Program-made: the position numbers and the translations under genes
Assembly (NCBI RefSeq): GCF_900141935.1
Contig: NZ_FQYX01000013.1
Span: 40,152 to 104,151, forward strand
From: Arenibacter nanhaiticus
Lineage (GTDB): Bacteria > Bacteroidota > Bacteroidia > Flavobacteriales > Flavobacteriaceae
Reading direction: 5' to 3'
Length of the DNA stretch: 64,000 bases
Notes under the pieces: generated by a model
Seen by the model: the letters and a program-made list of their open reading frames with translations, nothing else
What the model was told of the DNA's origin: nothing
Databases searched by the model: none
In this document: positions 1 to 9,592 of the stretch, piece by piece
How the letters are laid out: every line of letters starts with the position of its first letter
Numbering within the stretch: position 1 is the stretch's first letter

Positions 1-1
1 T

Positions 2-898
2 CCTGTTATGATTACCAAAACAGTTATAGACCGTCCGGAGTTTGCAGGAATTCACTATACAGGCTCTACTTTTGTATTTAAAGAATTGTGGAAACAAATT
101 GGAAATAACATCCATATTTATAATACTTACCCAAGAATAGTTGGTGAAACCGGAGGTAAAGATTTTATCCTTGCACACCCAACAGCCAATACGAAGCAAG
201 TAGCTACGGCTATTGTCAGAGGAGCCTTTGAGTTTCAAGGACAAAAATGTAGTGCTGCCTCAAGGGTATACTTGCCAAAATCGACGGCACAAGAAATCTT
301 GGAACATGTAAAGGCCGATTTAGCGTCTTTTAACAAACCGGGATCGCCTGAAGACATGAGCAATTTCATTACGGCGGTTATTCACGAAGCCTCTTTTGAC
401 AAACTTGCAAAATATATCGATCAGGCCAAAGCAGATACAAATGCTACCATTTTTGCCGGAGGCAATTACGATAAGTCGAGAGGTTACTTTATAGAACCTA
501 CCGTAATCGTAACAACTGATCCAAAATATACTACGATGGAAACGGAGCTTTTTGGCCCTGTTGTTACCGTTTATATATACGAGGATGCAGAATGGTCCAA
601 TACACTTACATTGATAGATCAAACTTCGGAATACGCCCTTACGGGAGCTGTTATTTCTGGAGACCGCTACACTATTGAAGAAGCGACTAAAGCCCTTCAA
701 AACTGTGCCGGTAACTTCTACATCAATGACAAACCAACCGGAGCTGTCGTAGGACAACAACCGTTTGGTGGTGCAAGAGCTTCAGGAACCAACGACAAGG
801 CTGGTTCTGCACAAAACTTATTGCGTTGGGTTTCTCCAAGACTAATAAAAGAAACCTTTGTTACTCCTGTAGATTACAGATATCCGTTCTTAGGGTAA
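2..898 (+). CDS. pruA: 1-pyrroline-5-carboxylate dehydrogenase, 3' part
   Basis: Oxidises glutamate semialdehyde/1-pyrroline-5-carboxylate to glutamate with NAD, the second step of proline breakdown, in the cytoplasm. The reading frame is open from the first bases, so the gene starts outside the window; the methionine at base 8 is internal. What is visible is the second half of an aldehyde dehydrogenase: the GETGGKD segment with the general-base Glu, the GQKCSAASR segment with the catalytic Cys, the ETELFGPV motif and the C-terminal PFGGARASGTNDKAG segment. The last two are typical of the long-chain P5C dehydrogenase family (about 540 residues), of which about 298 are seen. A strong terminator follows directly. 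Confidence 0.93.
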   Translation, partial: PVMITKTVIDRPEFAGIHYTGSTFVFKELWKQIGNNIHIYNTYPRIVGETGGKDFILAHPTANTKQVATAIVRGAFEFQGQKCSAASRVYLPKSTAQEILEHVKADLASFNKPGSPEDMSNFITAVIHEASFDKLAKYIDQAKADTNATIFAGGNYDKSRGYFIEPTVIVTTDPKYTTMETELFGPVVTVYIYEDAEWSNTLTLIDQTSEYALTGAVISGDRYTIEEATKALQNCAGNFYINDKPTGAVVGQQPFGGARASGTNDKAGSAQNLLRWVSPRLIKETFVTPVDYRYPFLG

Positions 899-918
899 CA
901 CTTAATAATATTTCAAAC

Positions 919-952
919 AAAAAAAAGGCTGCTCATTGAGCGGCCTTTTTTT
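919..952 (+). terminator. Rho-independent terminator of pruA
   Basis: Stem AAAAAAGGC-t-GCTC / GAGC-g-GCCTTTTTTT with a three-base ATT loop and a T run, 21 bases after the pruA stop. Confidence 0.85.
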
Positions 953-1325
953 ATTAATACTTATACTATGCCATGTTTCCTGAACTACGACTTAGAAAAA
1001 ATAGGAGTCGCATTTCTTTACGCTTTAGAATTAGAAGTAACACTGTTTTATAGTTGCTTTTCTCTAGTAACGCTTCCCCTATAAATTACAGTACAAATTG
1101 CCTAGATTAAATGTTTCCTATACTTTATTACTCAATAGTATTGATGAAAAAAATCTTCTGTCAGGAATCATACCCCTTTAATTTAGAAGTCAGCCCTAAT
1201 ACTCCATCATAAATACTGCAAACCCTCCTTGTACAGACTTTTTCTTACATTTTAACCGCTCCAGTGTAAAGTTTAGGTTAATTTTTTGTAAATTCAGCGT
1301 AAACTCAATTATAAAAATCTAAGAT
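953..1325. other. AT-rich intergenic stretch
   Basis: No convincing ORF, RNA gene or repeat is seen here. The last 60 bases are T-rich and probably hold the promoter of the small ORF that follows, but no clean TAnnTTTG box is present. Confidence 0.5.
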
Positions 1326-1454
1326 ATGAAAACAAAAAACCCAACATACCACCAAAAACAATCAAAACCTTTTTCCTTTAGTCTACTCTTTAAATATCTA
1401 AAAGACTACGCTAAAAGATGTAAAGAATCGTACTACCGAATGTTAAGTTTATAG
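1326..1454 (+). CDS. possible 42-residue basic protein
   Basis: An ATG-to-TAG frame of 42 codons. The product starts MKTKNPTYHQKQ and has a middle FSLLFKYLKDYAKRC segment that could form a basic amphipathic helix. It is rich in Lys, Tyr and Phe and has no signal peptide. Its stop lies two bases from the stop of the convergent rsmG gene, so it fills the space exactly. I do not recognise it. Codon choice looks normal for this genome. It could be a chance ORF; conservation of the frame in relatives would settle it. Confidence 0.45.
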   Translation: MKTKNPTYHQKQSKPFSFSLLFKYLKDYAKRCKESYYRMLSL

Positions 1455-1456
1455 TA

Positions 1457-2101
1457 TTATCCCTTAAACTTCATAGGAAGATATACTAGTTTTTTGGTTT
1501 CATAGAACTCCTCTTCATAAATATCGGACAGCTTATATATTTGCACCGTGCGGTACTCTTTTAATTCTTCTTCCAAGTCGCCTCCTTTTAGATAAAGAAT
1601 ACCGTTTTTACGGTCGTGCTCGGAGTTCTTTTTGATTCTGCCTTTTACCCAGTGCACAAAAGTAGGCATAGCGGCTACGGCCCTGCTTACAATAAAATCG
1701 AATTGTTCTTTAATTTCCTCTACCCGACAATTTTTTGCAGTTACATTGGTTATCCCGAGTCCGTCTACCACTTCTTGAACCACTTTTATTTTTTTCCCTA
1801 TAGCATCGACCAGCGTGAAATGGGTTTCAGGAAATAATATTGCCAAAGGGATACCAGGAAAACCTCCTCCGGTACCTACATCCATCACGGTGGAACCAGG
1901 CCTAAATTGTTGGAATTTAGCAATAGCCAGGGCGTGCAATACATGTCGCAAATACAGTTCATCTATATCCTTTCTGGACACCACGTTAATTTTAGTGTTC
2001 CAGTCTTGGTATAAAAACTGTAGTTTTTCAAACTGTTCTTTTTGCAATTCCGTTAGATCCGGAAAGTATTTATATATGATATCGATCCCCATAATTTTCA
2101 A
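1457..2101 (-). CDS. rsmG: 16S rRNA (guanine-527-N7)-methyltransferase RsmG
   Basis: Methylates N7 of G527 in 16S rRNA using S-adenosylmethionine. The 214-residue length is normal for the family. The SAM-binding motif VGTGGGFPGIPLA is near residue 75, preceded by the family segment NVVSRKDIDELYLRHVLHAL, and DFIVSRAVA follows near residue 135. Methionine 4 is an alternative start, nine bases downstream. The gene is single, divergent from the desaturase gene and convergent with the small ORF at 1326-1454. Confidence 0.95.
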   Translation of the reverse strand: MKIMGIDIIYKYFPDLTELQKEQFEKLQFLYQDWNTKINVVSRKDIDELYLRHVLHALAIAKFQQFRPGSTVMDVGTGGGFPGIPLAILFPETHFTLVDAIGKKIKVVQEVVDGLGITNVTAKNCRVEEIKEQFDFIVSRAVAAMPTFVHWVKGRIKKNSEHDRKNGILYLKGGDLEEELKEYRTVQIYKLSDIYEEEFYETKKLVYLPMKFKG

Positions 2102-2207
2102 AATATTAATTGCAAAAATAGTATTTTCGACGCCATTTGTTAACTTTTAACAAAGTAGATATATATAATAAAGTTATGAATTACCGTATCTTTACAAAAA
2201 ATTACGC

Positions 2208-3311
2208 ATGGATAATAAAACCGTAAGGTTTTCAAGAAAAGACTCCACTCAATTCTTCAAAACCTTAAACAAAAGAGTAAACGATTATTTTAAGGAAAAT
2301 AATATTAAGAAAACGGGGAACTGGAGATTGCATTTAAAGACTGCTATTATGTTCGCCTTATTTTTGGCACCCTATTTTTTAATTTTGACCCTTGGTCTCC
2401 CTAATTGGGCCAACCTGTTATTGACCATCGTTATGGGAATAGGAATGGCCGGAGTTGGCATGAACGTTATGCACGATGGCAACCACGGGTCCTACTCTAC
2501 CAAGAAATGGGTCAACAAGATCATGGGGGGCAGCATCTATATTCTTGCTGGAAACGTCTATAATTGGCAAGTACAGCACAATGTGTTACACCACACCTAC
2601 ACCAATATTCACGAGCACGATGAAGATTTGGAAGCCGGTAGGATCCTTAGATTTTCGAAACATGCCGAATGGAGAAAATACCATAAATTTCAGCATTTTT
2701 ACTCTATTTTCCTTTATGGACTTTTGACCTTTAACTGGGCTATTACTACAGATTTTCAACAAATGTACCGTTACACCAAACGAAAACTAGCTTATGGCAA
2801 ATTCCCAAATCCATTTATGAACTGGAGTATGTTGGTAGTGACTAAAATTATTTATATCACGATTTGGATTGTCCTTCCAATGTTATTTTTAGACATTCCG
2901 TGGTGGACGATTATTTTAGGATTTTTCATCATGCATTATGTTGCCGGGGTTATTCTAAGTGTTGTTTTTCAATTGGCACATGTGGTAAAAGATGCCGACA
3001 CCCCACTACCCCAGGAAGATGGTAGCATGAAAAACACCTGGGCTATTCACCAACTTTTCACCACGGTAAATTTTGGCACTAAAAACCGTATTATCAATTG
3101 GTTTACAGGAGGATTAAACCACCAGGTAGAGCATCACATTTTCCCTAACATCAGCCATGTACATTACACAAAAATTGCCAAAATTGTTAAAGAGACAGCA
3201 AATGAATTTAATTTGCCCTACAACGAATATAAAACTACTAGAAAAGCCATAATTTCGCACTTCAAGCATTTGAAAGAACTGGGCAAAAACCCTGAAATAC
3301 AATATCAGTAA
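2208..3311 (+). CDS. fatty acid desaturase (acyl-CoA/acyl-lipid type)
   Basis: Membrane di-iron desaturase that introduces a double bond into fatty acyl chains, probably to adjust membrane fluidity. The three histidine boxes are present: HDGNH at residues 89-93, QHNVLHH ending near residue 129, and HQVEHH near residue 304. Hydrophobic segments lie at about 45-85 and 205-250. The 367-residue length fits the linoleoyl-CoA/front-end-like bacterial desaturases. No fused cytochrome b5 domain is present, so the electron donor is encoded elsewhere. The aminotransferase gene starts 14 bases after the stop and is probably co-transcribed. Substrate position cannot be told from sequence. Confidence 0.9.
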   Translation: MDNKTVRFSRKDSTQFFKTLNKRVNDYFKENNIKKTGNWRLHLKTAIMFALFLAPYFLILTLGLPNWANLLLTIVMGIGMAGVGMNVMHDGNHGSYSTKKWVNKIMGGSIYILAGNVYNWQVQHNVLHHTYTNIHEHDEDLEAGRILRFSKHAEWRKYHKFQHFYSIFLYGLLTFNWAITTDFQQMYRYTKRKLAYGKFPNPFMNWSMLVVTKIIYITIWIVLPMLFLDIPWWTIILGFFIMHYVAGVILSVVFQLAHVVKDADTPLPQEDGSMKNTWAIHQLFTTVNFGTKNRIINWFTGGLNHQVEHHIFPNISHVHYTKIAKIVKETANEFNLPYNEYKTTRKAIISHFKHLKELGKNPEIQYQ

Positions 3312-3325
3312 ATTTAAACATCGAG

Positions 3326-4510
3326 ATGAAAAACCACTTATCCAATAGGATTAACTCAATGGCTACTTCGGCTACTTTAGCTATGGCCGCAAAAGCAAGA
3401 GAATTAAAAAGCGAAGGAAAAGATATCATTGGGCTTAGTTTAGGGGAGCCTGATTTTAACATTCCTGATTTTATCAAGGAAGCTGCCAAACAAGCCGTAG
3501 ATGACAACTACAGCAGCTACTCTCCTGTTGATGGATATGCAGACTTAAAGCAGGCAATAGCCAACAAATTCAAAAGAGACAATGGTCTAACCTACGGTCT
3601 TAACCAGATTGTGGTTTCTACTGGAGCGAAGCAATCTTTAGCCAACATTGCCATGGTAATGTTAAACCAAGGAGACGAGGTTATTTTACCTGCACCTTAC
3701 TGGGTAAGCTACAGCGATATTGTAAAACTTGCCGAAGGGGTTCCTGTAGAAGTTGCTACAAGTATTGATACCGATTTTAAAATGACCCCGGAACAATTGG
3801 AAAAAGCGATTACGCCAAAGACCAAAATGATTTGGTTTAGCTCTCCATGTAATCCAAGTGGATCTGTTTACAACGAAGAAGAATTGGAAGGTTTGGCCGT
3901 GGTTCTCAGAAAGCACCCAAATATTTTTGTTGTCTCCGATGAAATCTACGAGCACATAAACTTCAGAGGAGGCCATGTAAGCATCGCCAATATCGATGGA
4001 ATGTACGATCGTACCATCACTGTAAACGGTGTTTCCAAGGCATTTGCCATGACCGGATGGAGAATTGGATACATTGGTGCTCCTGAATGGATTGCCAAGG
4101 CATGTACCAAGTTCCAAGGCCAAATTACCAGTGGTGCCAATGCTATCGCCCAACGCGCTACCATCGCCGCGCTTGAGGCCCCTGTTTCTTCTATCAAATA
4201 CATGATCGACGAATTTCACAAAAGACGCGACCTTGTTTTAGCCCTTTTAGGCGAAATAAAAGGGTTTAACCTAAACGTTCCTGAAGGGGCTTTTTACGTA
4301 TTCCCGGACATTTCTGGTTTCTTCGGAAAAACTTTAAACGGTAGTCTCATTAACAATGCTTCTGACTTTTCATTATACCTGTTAGAACACGCCAATGTAG
4401 CAACCGTTACCGGAGAAGCTTTTGGCAACCCTAACTGTATCCGTATTTCATACGCAGCATCGGAAAAAGAACTAAGGGAAGCGATCGGCAGAATTAAGGC
4501 TGTTCTATAA
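3326..4510 (+). CDS. aspartate aminotransferase-like PLP enzyme (class I/II fold)
   Basis: Fold-type I aminotransferase, probably aspartate:2-oxoglutarate (subgroup Ib), cytoplasmic. The 394 residues include GEPDFNIPDF near residue 40, the SSPCNPSGSVY loop whose Asn and Pro contact PLP, DEIYEHI around residue 208, and SKAFAMTGWRIGY with the Schiff-base lysine at K238. The C-terminal RISYAAS segment supplies the Arg that binds the alpha-carboxylate. It follows the desaturase gene by 14 bases and ends at a strong terminator. Aromatic or broad-specificity activity cannot be excluded. Confidence 0.9.
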   Translation: MKNHLSNRINSMATSATLAMAAKARELKSEGKDIIGLSLGEPDFNIPDFIKEAAKQAVDDNYSSYSPVDGYADLKQAIANKFKRDNGLTYGLNQIVVSTGAKQSLANIAMVMLNQGDEVILPAPYWVSYSDIVKLAEGVPVEVATSIDTDFKMTPEQLEKAITPKTKMIWFSSPCNPSGSVYNEEELEGLAVVLRKHPNIFVVSDEIYEHINFRGGHVSIANIDGMYDRTITVNGVSKAFAMTGWRIGYIGAPEWIAKACTKFQGQITSGANAIAQRATIAALEAPVSSIKYMIDEFHKRRDLVLALLGEIKGFNLNVPEGAFYVFPDISGFFGKTLNGSLINNASDFSLYLLEHANVATVTGEAFGNPNCIRISYAASEKELREAIGRIKAVL

Positions 4511-4532
4511 CTTGTTTTTATATATATTTATA

Positions 4533-4568
4533 AATATGGCTGCCTTTAAAAGGCAGCCATATTTTTTT
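4533..4568 (+). terminator. terminator after the aminotransferase gene
   Basis: Perfect stem ATGGCTGCCTTT / AAAGGCAGCCAT with a very short loop, followed by eight T. The A-rich left flank makes it possibly bidirectional. Confidence 0.88.
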
Positions 4569-4728
4569 TAGTCCTCTTAGCCACTTCCTAAAAAAACCAT
4601 TAGCATTTCCCGAAGGTAGCACTGTTAAGCTATTTTCATAAATCACCTTGCTTGGTTACCCACAACTAGTCGTAACCATGGCAACCATTAAAATCGCAGT
4701 TTATAAAGTTCAATACGATCGTATTTTT

Positions 4729-4808
4729 GCGTTAGGGACCGCGGCGGCATCCCCGCAGCGGAGCAAGGGATACAGACAAGGGCCCGCCCGACGAAGGAGG
4801 GAACGCCC
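4729..4808 (+). repeat. dispersed 80-bp structured repeat, copy A
   Basis: Starts GCGTTAGGGACCGCGG and ends GAGGGAACGCCC, with flanking T's on the left and A's on the right. It contains ATCCC...GGGAT arms around a 13-base centre and a GC-rich right half, unlike the AT-rich surroundings. It sits in the 405-base space between the convergent aminotransferase and trkH genes, where I see no ORF. It is nearly identical to copies at 17864, 20430 and 52734 and related to 63359. Confidence 0.9.
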
Positions 4809-4915
4809 AAAATAACATGCCAAAATCTAAGGGTATTTAGAGTCAACTTTTCTTAATACCTATTCTATTTGATTTAGCACACAAAATCCAGCTGTTTCCC
4901 ATAGAAACTCAGTCA

Positions 4916-6406
4916 TTAGCTGGTTTTCCAAAAATATGGTGTACATAAAATAAGGACGGTAAACAGTTCTAATCTTCCCAACAACATTAAAAAACCACAC
5001 CACCATTTACCCAATTCCGGAAGACTATTATAATTGCTTACCGGATTTAGGCTCCCTAGGGCAGGCCCTACATTCCCCAAGGAAGAGGCTGCACCCCCAA
5101 TGGCACTGGTAAAATCGAGTCCTAGAGCACCCAGGCCGAGTGAACCAATTATAAACAACAACATATACAGCACAAAAAATCCGATGATGTTATATACGAT
5201 ATGCTCATCTACGGTCTTATTATTATACCTTACCGGAATAATGGCATTGTTATGAAGGGTACGCTTAAACTCTAACAAGCCATTCCTAATAATCAACAAA
5301 TGCCTCATCACCTTGATTCCCCCTGAAGTAGATCCGGCGGAACCACCTAGAAACATTAACCCAAAAAATAGCACCGTAAGAAAAGGAGCCCATGAGGTAA
5401 AATCGGCCGTCACAAAACCTGTGGTGGTAATTACAGAAACTACCTGAAACAAGGAATGTCTGAAGGCACTTTCTGCCTCTCCAAAGACCATAGGATGAAA
5501 ATCGGACATTGGCACATTGGCCTTTAAATAAACAACCAAGGCCGCGATTAGAGAAAAACTGATTATAAAAATGGAATACATTTTAAATTCTTCATCAAAA
5601 AGAACCTTTTGGATTTTCCCCTTAAAGGCATAATAACTCAATACAAAATTGCTCCCTGCCAAAAACATAAATAAAATAACTATATATTGAATCAAAGGCT
5701 GGTCGTTCCAATAGGCCATACTTAAATTCTTGGTAGAAAATCCGCCTGTAGATAAGGTTGCCAAGGAATGATTTATAGCGTCAAAAAAGGACATTCCCGC
5801 CAATTTCAACAGCAGGGTCTCTGCCACGGTATAGCCAAAATAAATCAGCCACAATCTCTTTGCTGTGTCCGTAATCCTAGGGTGTAGCTTATCGGTACTC
5901 GGACCCGGAGCCTCGGCCGCGAAAAGCTGCATGCCCCCGATTCCCAAAAGGGGCAAAATAGCAATAGCAAGGACTATAATCCCCATCCCCCCTATCCAAT
6001 GGGTCAGACTTCTCCAAAAAAGAATTCCTTCGGGAAGCGCTTCGATATCGTCGACAATACTAGCCCCTGTAGTGGTATACCCTGATATGGTTTCAAAAAA
6101 AGCGTTGGTAACACCTGGAATGGCTCCGGAAAAAAGATAAGGCAACATACCGGAGGCAGACATAACAAGCCACCCAAAAGTAACGATGATATACCCTTCC
6201 CTACGTTTTACCTCCTTCTTATGGGTACGTGTATAGAACATAGAAACGGTTCCTATGAGCATGGTAATAATCCCTGCCAAGGATATATCCAAAGTGACGC
6301 CATCGTCATAAATACCGCTTACTATGGCCGCTATAATCATAAAAAAGCCATTGCAAAGCAACAGCAATCCCATGAGGTGAAATATGATTTTTAAATTTAA
6401 TCGCAT
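4916..6406 (-). CDS. trkH: Trk-type potassium uptake channel subunit TrkH
   Basis: Inner-membrane K+ channel/transporter of the SKT superfamily. The 496 residues show repeated membrane helix-P-loop-helix units, with selectivity-filter-like segments TTGASI (near residue 112), STGGFST (near 220), TTTGFV (near 331) and a fourth near SSLGNVG. The length is normal for TrkH. It lies four bases after the trkA stop, so trkA-trkH is an operon whose products form one complex. It is convergent with the aminotransferase gene. Confidence 0.95.
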   Translation of the reverse strand: MRLNLKIIFHLMGLLLLCNGFFMIIAAIVSGIYDDGVTLDISLAGIITMLIGTVSMFYTRTHKKEVKRREGYIIVTFGWLVMSASGMLPYLFSGAIPGVTNAFFETISGYTTTGASIVDDIEALPEGILFWRSLTHWIGGMGIIVLAIAILPLLGIGGMQLFAAEAPGPSTDKLHPRITDTAKRLWLIYFGYTVAETLLLKLAGMSFFDAINHSLATLSTGGFSTKNLSMAYWNDQPLIQYIVILFMFLAGSNFVLSYYAFKGKIQKVLFDEEFKMYSIFIISFSLIAALVVYLKANVPMSDFHPMVFGEAESAFRHSLFQVVSVITTTGFVTADFTSWAPFLTVLFFGLMFLGGSAGSTSGGIKVMRHLLIIRNGLLEFKRTLHNNAIIPVRYNNKTVDEHIVYNIIGFFVLYMLLFIIGSLGLGALGLDFTSAIGGAASSLGNVGPALGSLNPVSNYNSLPELGKWWCGFLMLLGRLELFTVLILCTPYFWKTS

Positions 6407-6410
6407 GAAC

Positions 6411-7760
6411 CTAGAGAAATAACTTTTCTATTTTTTGAATCGCGCTAGGCAAACAACAGACTACCACTCGGTCTCCCTGAAGAATCTCAAATCCACCTAG
6501 TGCTATGATCCCTTTATTATCACGTATAACGCCACCGATGGTAGCCTCTCTAGGAAACTCTAATTCCCGTATCAATTTCCCGTTGACCCTAGAGGTTGGT
6601 TTTACCACAAATTCCAATATTTCGGCATTTAAATTATTCAACCTGGTCACTGCTACAACTTCTCCCTTACGGATATGCCTAAATATATTATTGGCCGCCA
6701 GCAGCTTTTTATTGAGTAGGGTATCTATTCCGATAGAATGCGAAAGCTGAAAATAATCCATGTTTTCGACCAAGGCTATCGTTTTTTTAACATTCTTTGA
6801 TTTAGCGACCAAACAGGACATGATATTGGTTTCGGAATTTCCCGTCACCGCAACAAAAGCATCCATAGCCTCTAAATTCTCTTCTTCGAGCAATTCTACA
6901 TTTCTACCATCGCCATTAATAATTAAGGCATTGGGAAGCATATCGGCAAGATCGAAAGCTTTTTCTTTATCCTTTTCAATTAGCTTTACATTGAACTTAT
7001 TGACACAGAGATCACGAGCGGTTTTAAAGCCAACCTGACTCCCCCCTAGTATCATTACATTTTTTATTTCTTTACGCTCTGTACCGGTTAGTTTATGAAT
7101 TTCTTCGACACCTTCTTTGGAGATAATAAAATATACCTGATCTTTTTCCTTAAAAACCGTATCGCCTCGAGGCACGGTGGTATATTGAGTACCGCTTCGC
7201 TGAAGCGCTATGGGCATAAAGTGCAGTTCGGGAAAAATTTTCGCAGCATCTTTCACCATCTTCCCTACAAAGGGTGCCGTTTTTGGCATGCACACCCCCA
7301 CCATAATTAAGGCACCATCTTCAAATTCGTAGGTATTATTAAAACCCGATTGATTTAATAAAAGTTGTATCTCCGTAGCAGCCAATGCCTCTGGCGAAAT
7401 TAACTCATCTATTCCAAGATCGGAAAATTTAAGATCTTCTTTATTATGAATAAATTCTGCATTAGAAATCCTAGCAATGGTTCTTTTACTCCCCAATTGC
7501 TTTGCCAACATACACAAGGTAAGGTTAGTCGTCTCCGAAGACGTTACCGCAATAACTAAATCCGATTTTCCCACTTGGGCATCTTTTAACACTGCAATAG
7601 AAGTAGCATCTCCTCTGAGCACCCGTATATCCAAATGGCTATCGGCATAAGACAAGCTGTCTTTATTGCTGTCTATTAAAGTAATATCCTGGGATTCGTA
7701 AGAGAGCAATTTTGCCAAATGAAATCCTACTTCACCAGCCCCCGCAATAATAATTTTCAT
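6411..7760 (-). CDS. trkA: Trk potassium uptake regulatory subunit TrkA
   Basis: Peripheral cytoplasmic NAD(H)/nucleotide-binding subunit that gates TrkH. The 449 residues form two tandem RCK units: Rossmann motif GAGEVGFHLAKLL at residues 7-19 with DSNKDSL after strand 2, and a second one, GGSQVGFKTARDL, near residue 240. Each is followed by a TrkA-C domain (about 140-220 and 370-449). First gene of the trkA-trkH operon. Confidence 0.95.
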   Translation of the reverse strand: MKIIIAGAGEVGFHLAKLLSYESQDITLIDSNKDSLSYADSHLDIRVLRGDATSIAVLKDAQVGKSDLVIAVTSSETTNLTLCMLAKQLGSKRTIARISNAEFIHNKEDLKFSDLGIDELISPEALAATEIQLLLNQSGFNNTYEFEDGALIMVGVCMPKTAPFVGKMVKDAAKIFPELHFMPIALQRSGTQYTTVPRGDTVFKEKDQVYFIISKEGVEEIHKLTGTERKEIKNVMILGGSQVGFKTARDLCVNKFNVKLIEKDKEKAFDLADMLPNALIINGDGRNVELLEEENLEAMDAFVAVTGNSETNIMSCLVAKSKNVKKTIALVENMDYFQLSHSIGIDTLLNKKLLAANNIFRHIRKGEVVAVTRLNNLNAEILEFVVKPTSRVNGKLIRELEFPREATIGGVIRDNKGIIALGGFEILQGDRVVVCCLPSAIQKIEKLFL

Positions 7761-8152
7761 CTATTGAGTAAAAAGTTTTTCATAACATGAACCTACAATA
7801 TTAACCTGGAAATAAAAATAATTAAATTAACTATTTCGATTAATAGACTTGAAGGAAAAGCATGGCAAAACTACATAATTTTATTGTGTTGCCACTGTTT
7901 ATACCCGAGAGAAACTCTCCCATCCCACCTAAAGACAAAGATTTACAGGATATCCCTTCCCTTTTTATGGGTATTTTAAAGAAATAATAGCTAATTTATA
8001 TATCCTATGGAATCAAAACCCTTGGCATTAATTTTTTCAAGAAACACTGTACCTAAACCATTGGACATAAATTTTCGCTCCAGTCTAATATCTAAACCAA
8101 AGTTGCACCATAACTTTATGGTTAAATAGTATCTTTACCAAAAATTTTAAAA
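7761..8152. other. intergenic region between trkA and menG (divergent)
   Basis: Holds the outward-facing promoters of trkA and menG. A small inverted repeat GAGAG/CTCTC lies near 7907-7919. A 41-codon frame at 7862-7987 has no supporting feature and is not called. No RNA gene is recognised. Confidence 0.4.
8103..8137 (+). promoter_or_regulatory. candidate promoter of menG
   Basis: TTG at 8103-8105 and TATCTTTA at 8130-8137, 24 bases apart. This approximates the flavobacterial TTG-N17-23-TAnnTTTG promoter, but with slightly long spacing and A for G at the last base. It is 15 bases before the menG start. Confidence 0.4.
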
Positions 8153-8881
8153 ATGAACAAAAAAGTCACTCCATACAGCGATTCTAAACTTGGCAAAAAG
8201 GAGCAAGTAACACAAATGTTCGATAATATTTCTGGCGATTACGACGGACTTAATAGGGTTATTTCTTTTGGCATTGATATAAAATGGAGAAAACGGGTTG
8301 TAGCTATTATTGGCAAAACGAATCCCAAAAACATTTTAGATATTGCTACAGGCACGGGTGACCTTGCCATAAACATGGTTAAAACAGGCGCTAAAGAAAT
8401 CATTGGCTTAGATATTTCTCCTGGCATGTTGGCTATAGGAAAGAAAAAAATAGCGGATAAAAATCTAGATAAGACCATTAAAATGGTGGTCGGAGACAGT
8501 GAAAAATTACCGTTCCAAGACAACACTTTCGATGCCGTTACCGTAGCTTTTGGTGTGCGTAATTTTGAAAATCTTGAAGTAGGGTTATCAGAAATATATA
8601 GAGTTCTTAAGCCCACGGGCACATTTGTGGTATTAGAAACTTCAGTACCAACAAAAACACCTTACAGACAGGGTTACAAAATATACACCAAATATATTTT
8701 ACCTACCATCGGACGTTTATTTTCCAAAGATCGTAGCGCTTATTCTTATCTTTCGGAATCGGCTGCTTCTTTTCCACACGGACAGGCCTTCAACAATATT
8801 TTACAAAAAACAGGGTTTATAAAGGTAGAGAACAAACCTCAAACCATGGGTGTTGCCACTATTTACGTTGCTACAAAATAA
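8153..8881 (+). CDS. menG: demethylmenaquinone methyltransferase (UbiE/MenG)
   Basis: SAM-dependent C-methyltransferase for the last step of menaquinone synthesis. In Bacteroidota, where menaquinone is the usual quinone, this is its likely only role. The 242 residues contain the family segments [17 protein letters not shown] (about 19-35), SAM motif [11 protein letters not shown] (about 63-72), LDISPGML, and [14 protein letters not shown] (about 127-140). porT starts three bases after the stop, so the two are probably co-transcribed. Confidence 0.95.
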   Translation: MNKKVTPYSDSKLGKKEQVTQMFDNISGDYDGLNRVISFGIDIKWRKRVVAIIGKTNPKNILDIATGTGDLAINMVKTGAKEIIGLDISPGMLAIGKKKIADKNLDKTIKMVVGDSEKLPFQDNTFDAVTVAFGVRNFENLEVGLSEIYRVLKPTGTFVVLETSVPTKTPYRQGYKIYTKYILPTIGRLFSKDRSAYSYLSESAASFPHGQAFNNILQKTGFIKVENKPQTMGVATIYVATK

Positions 8882-8884
8882 CAG

Positions 8885-9586
8885 ATGAAACAGATTCTTA
8901 TCCTTTTTACCGTTTTTGTGTTCCTAGGCCCTACCCTTAGGGCCCAGTTTAACGAAAAGCCTGTATTAAACCTCCAAAACGAGGATAAGGCTCTCTTAAA
9001 TTGGGGCTATTTCCTAGGTTTTAACCAATACGATTTTAAGTTTAACTACAAAGAAGACACAGAAGATATTTTGGTTCGCAAATCTATAGGCTTCAACGTG
9101 GGGCTTATTGGGGAATTGCGACTCAATAAGTTTATGGATCTACGTTTTGAACCCGGTCTCCATTACAATCAGCGCGATTTAGGATCTCGTAAGTTTTTCG
9201 AAGGCGAAGAAGACGAAGCTGTTCGAGAGATAAAATCGACTTACATCAATTTCCCCCTATTATTAAAGGTAAGTACCAAAAGGTTGGGCAACTTTAAACC
9301 TTTTATCATTGGGGGAGCATCGACCTCTTTAAACCTTGGGAGCAACGAAAAAAGCGTAGAAGATAACGCAAGTGGTACCTTCCGCATGAAAAAGAACACC
9401 CACTACTACGAACTGGGCTTTGGCATCGATTTTTATTTGGAATACTTTAAATTTAGTCCGTCTATCCGGGGCGTTTTTGCCATCAACGACGAATTAATTC
9501 GCGACAAGGACCCTAATAGTAGGTGGACAGGAAATATAGACACCATGAAAACCAGAGGGCTTTTTGTGAATTTTACTTTTGAATAA
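8885..9586 (+). CDS. porT: PorT/SprT-like outer membrane protein of type IX secretion
   Basis: The 233-residue product has a Sec signal peptide (hydrophobic LILFTVFVFLGPTLRA, cleavage before QFNEK) and alternating beta strands typical of a small outer-membrane barrel (PorT family, outer membrane protein beta-barrel). PorT is required for type IX secretion and gliding in Bacteroidota. Its position directly behind menG supports the assignment, because I recall the same ubiE-porT linkage in other members of the phylum. The exact role of PorT in the secretion machine is not settled. No PUL enzyme in this window has an evident type IX C-terminal signal. Confidence 0.78.
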   Translation: MKQILILFTVFVFLGPTLRAQFNEKPVLNLQNEDKALLNWGYFLGFNQYDFKFNYKEDTEDILVRKSIGFNVGLIGELRLNKFMDLRFEPGLHYNQRDLGSRKFFEGEEDEAVREIKSTYINFPLLLKVSTKRLGNFKPFIIGGASTSLNLGSNEKSVEDNASGTFRMKKNTHYYELGFGIDFYLEYFKFSPSIRGVFAINDELIRDKDPNSRWTGNIDTMKTRGLFVNFTFE

Positions 9587-9592
9587 ACCTAC

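Noticed and set aside
3686..4219. Long antisense frame (177 codons) within the aminotransferase gene
   Set aside because: A shadow of a well conserved gene on the other strand; no promoter or protein-like features.
7862..7987. 41-codon frame between trkA and menG
   Set aside because: No recognisable motif, contains an inverted repeat, and lies in a divergent promoter region; not enough support to call a gene.
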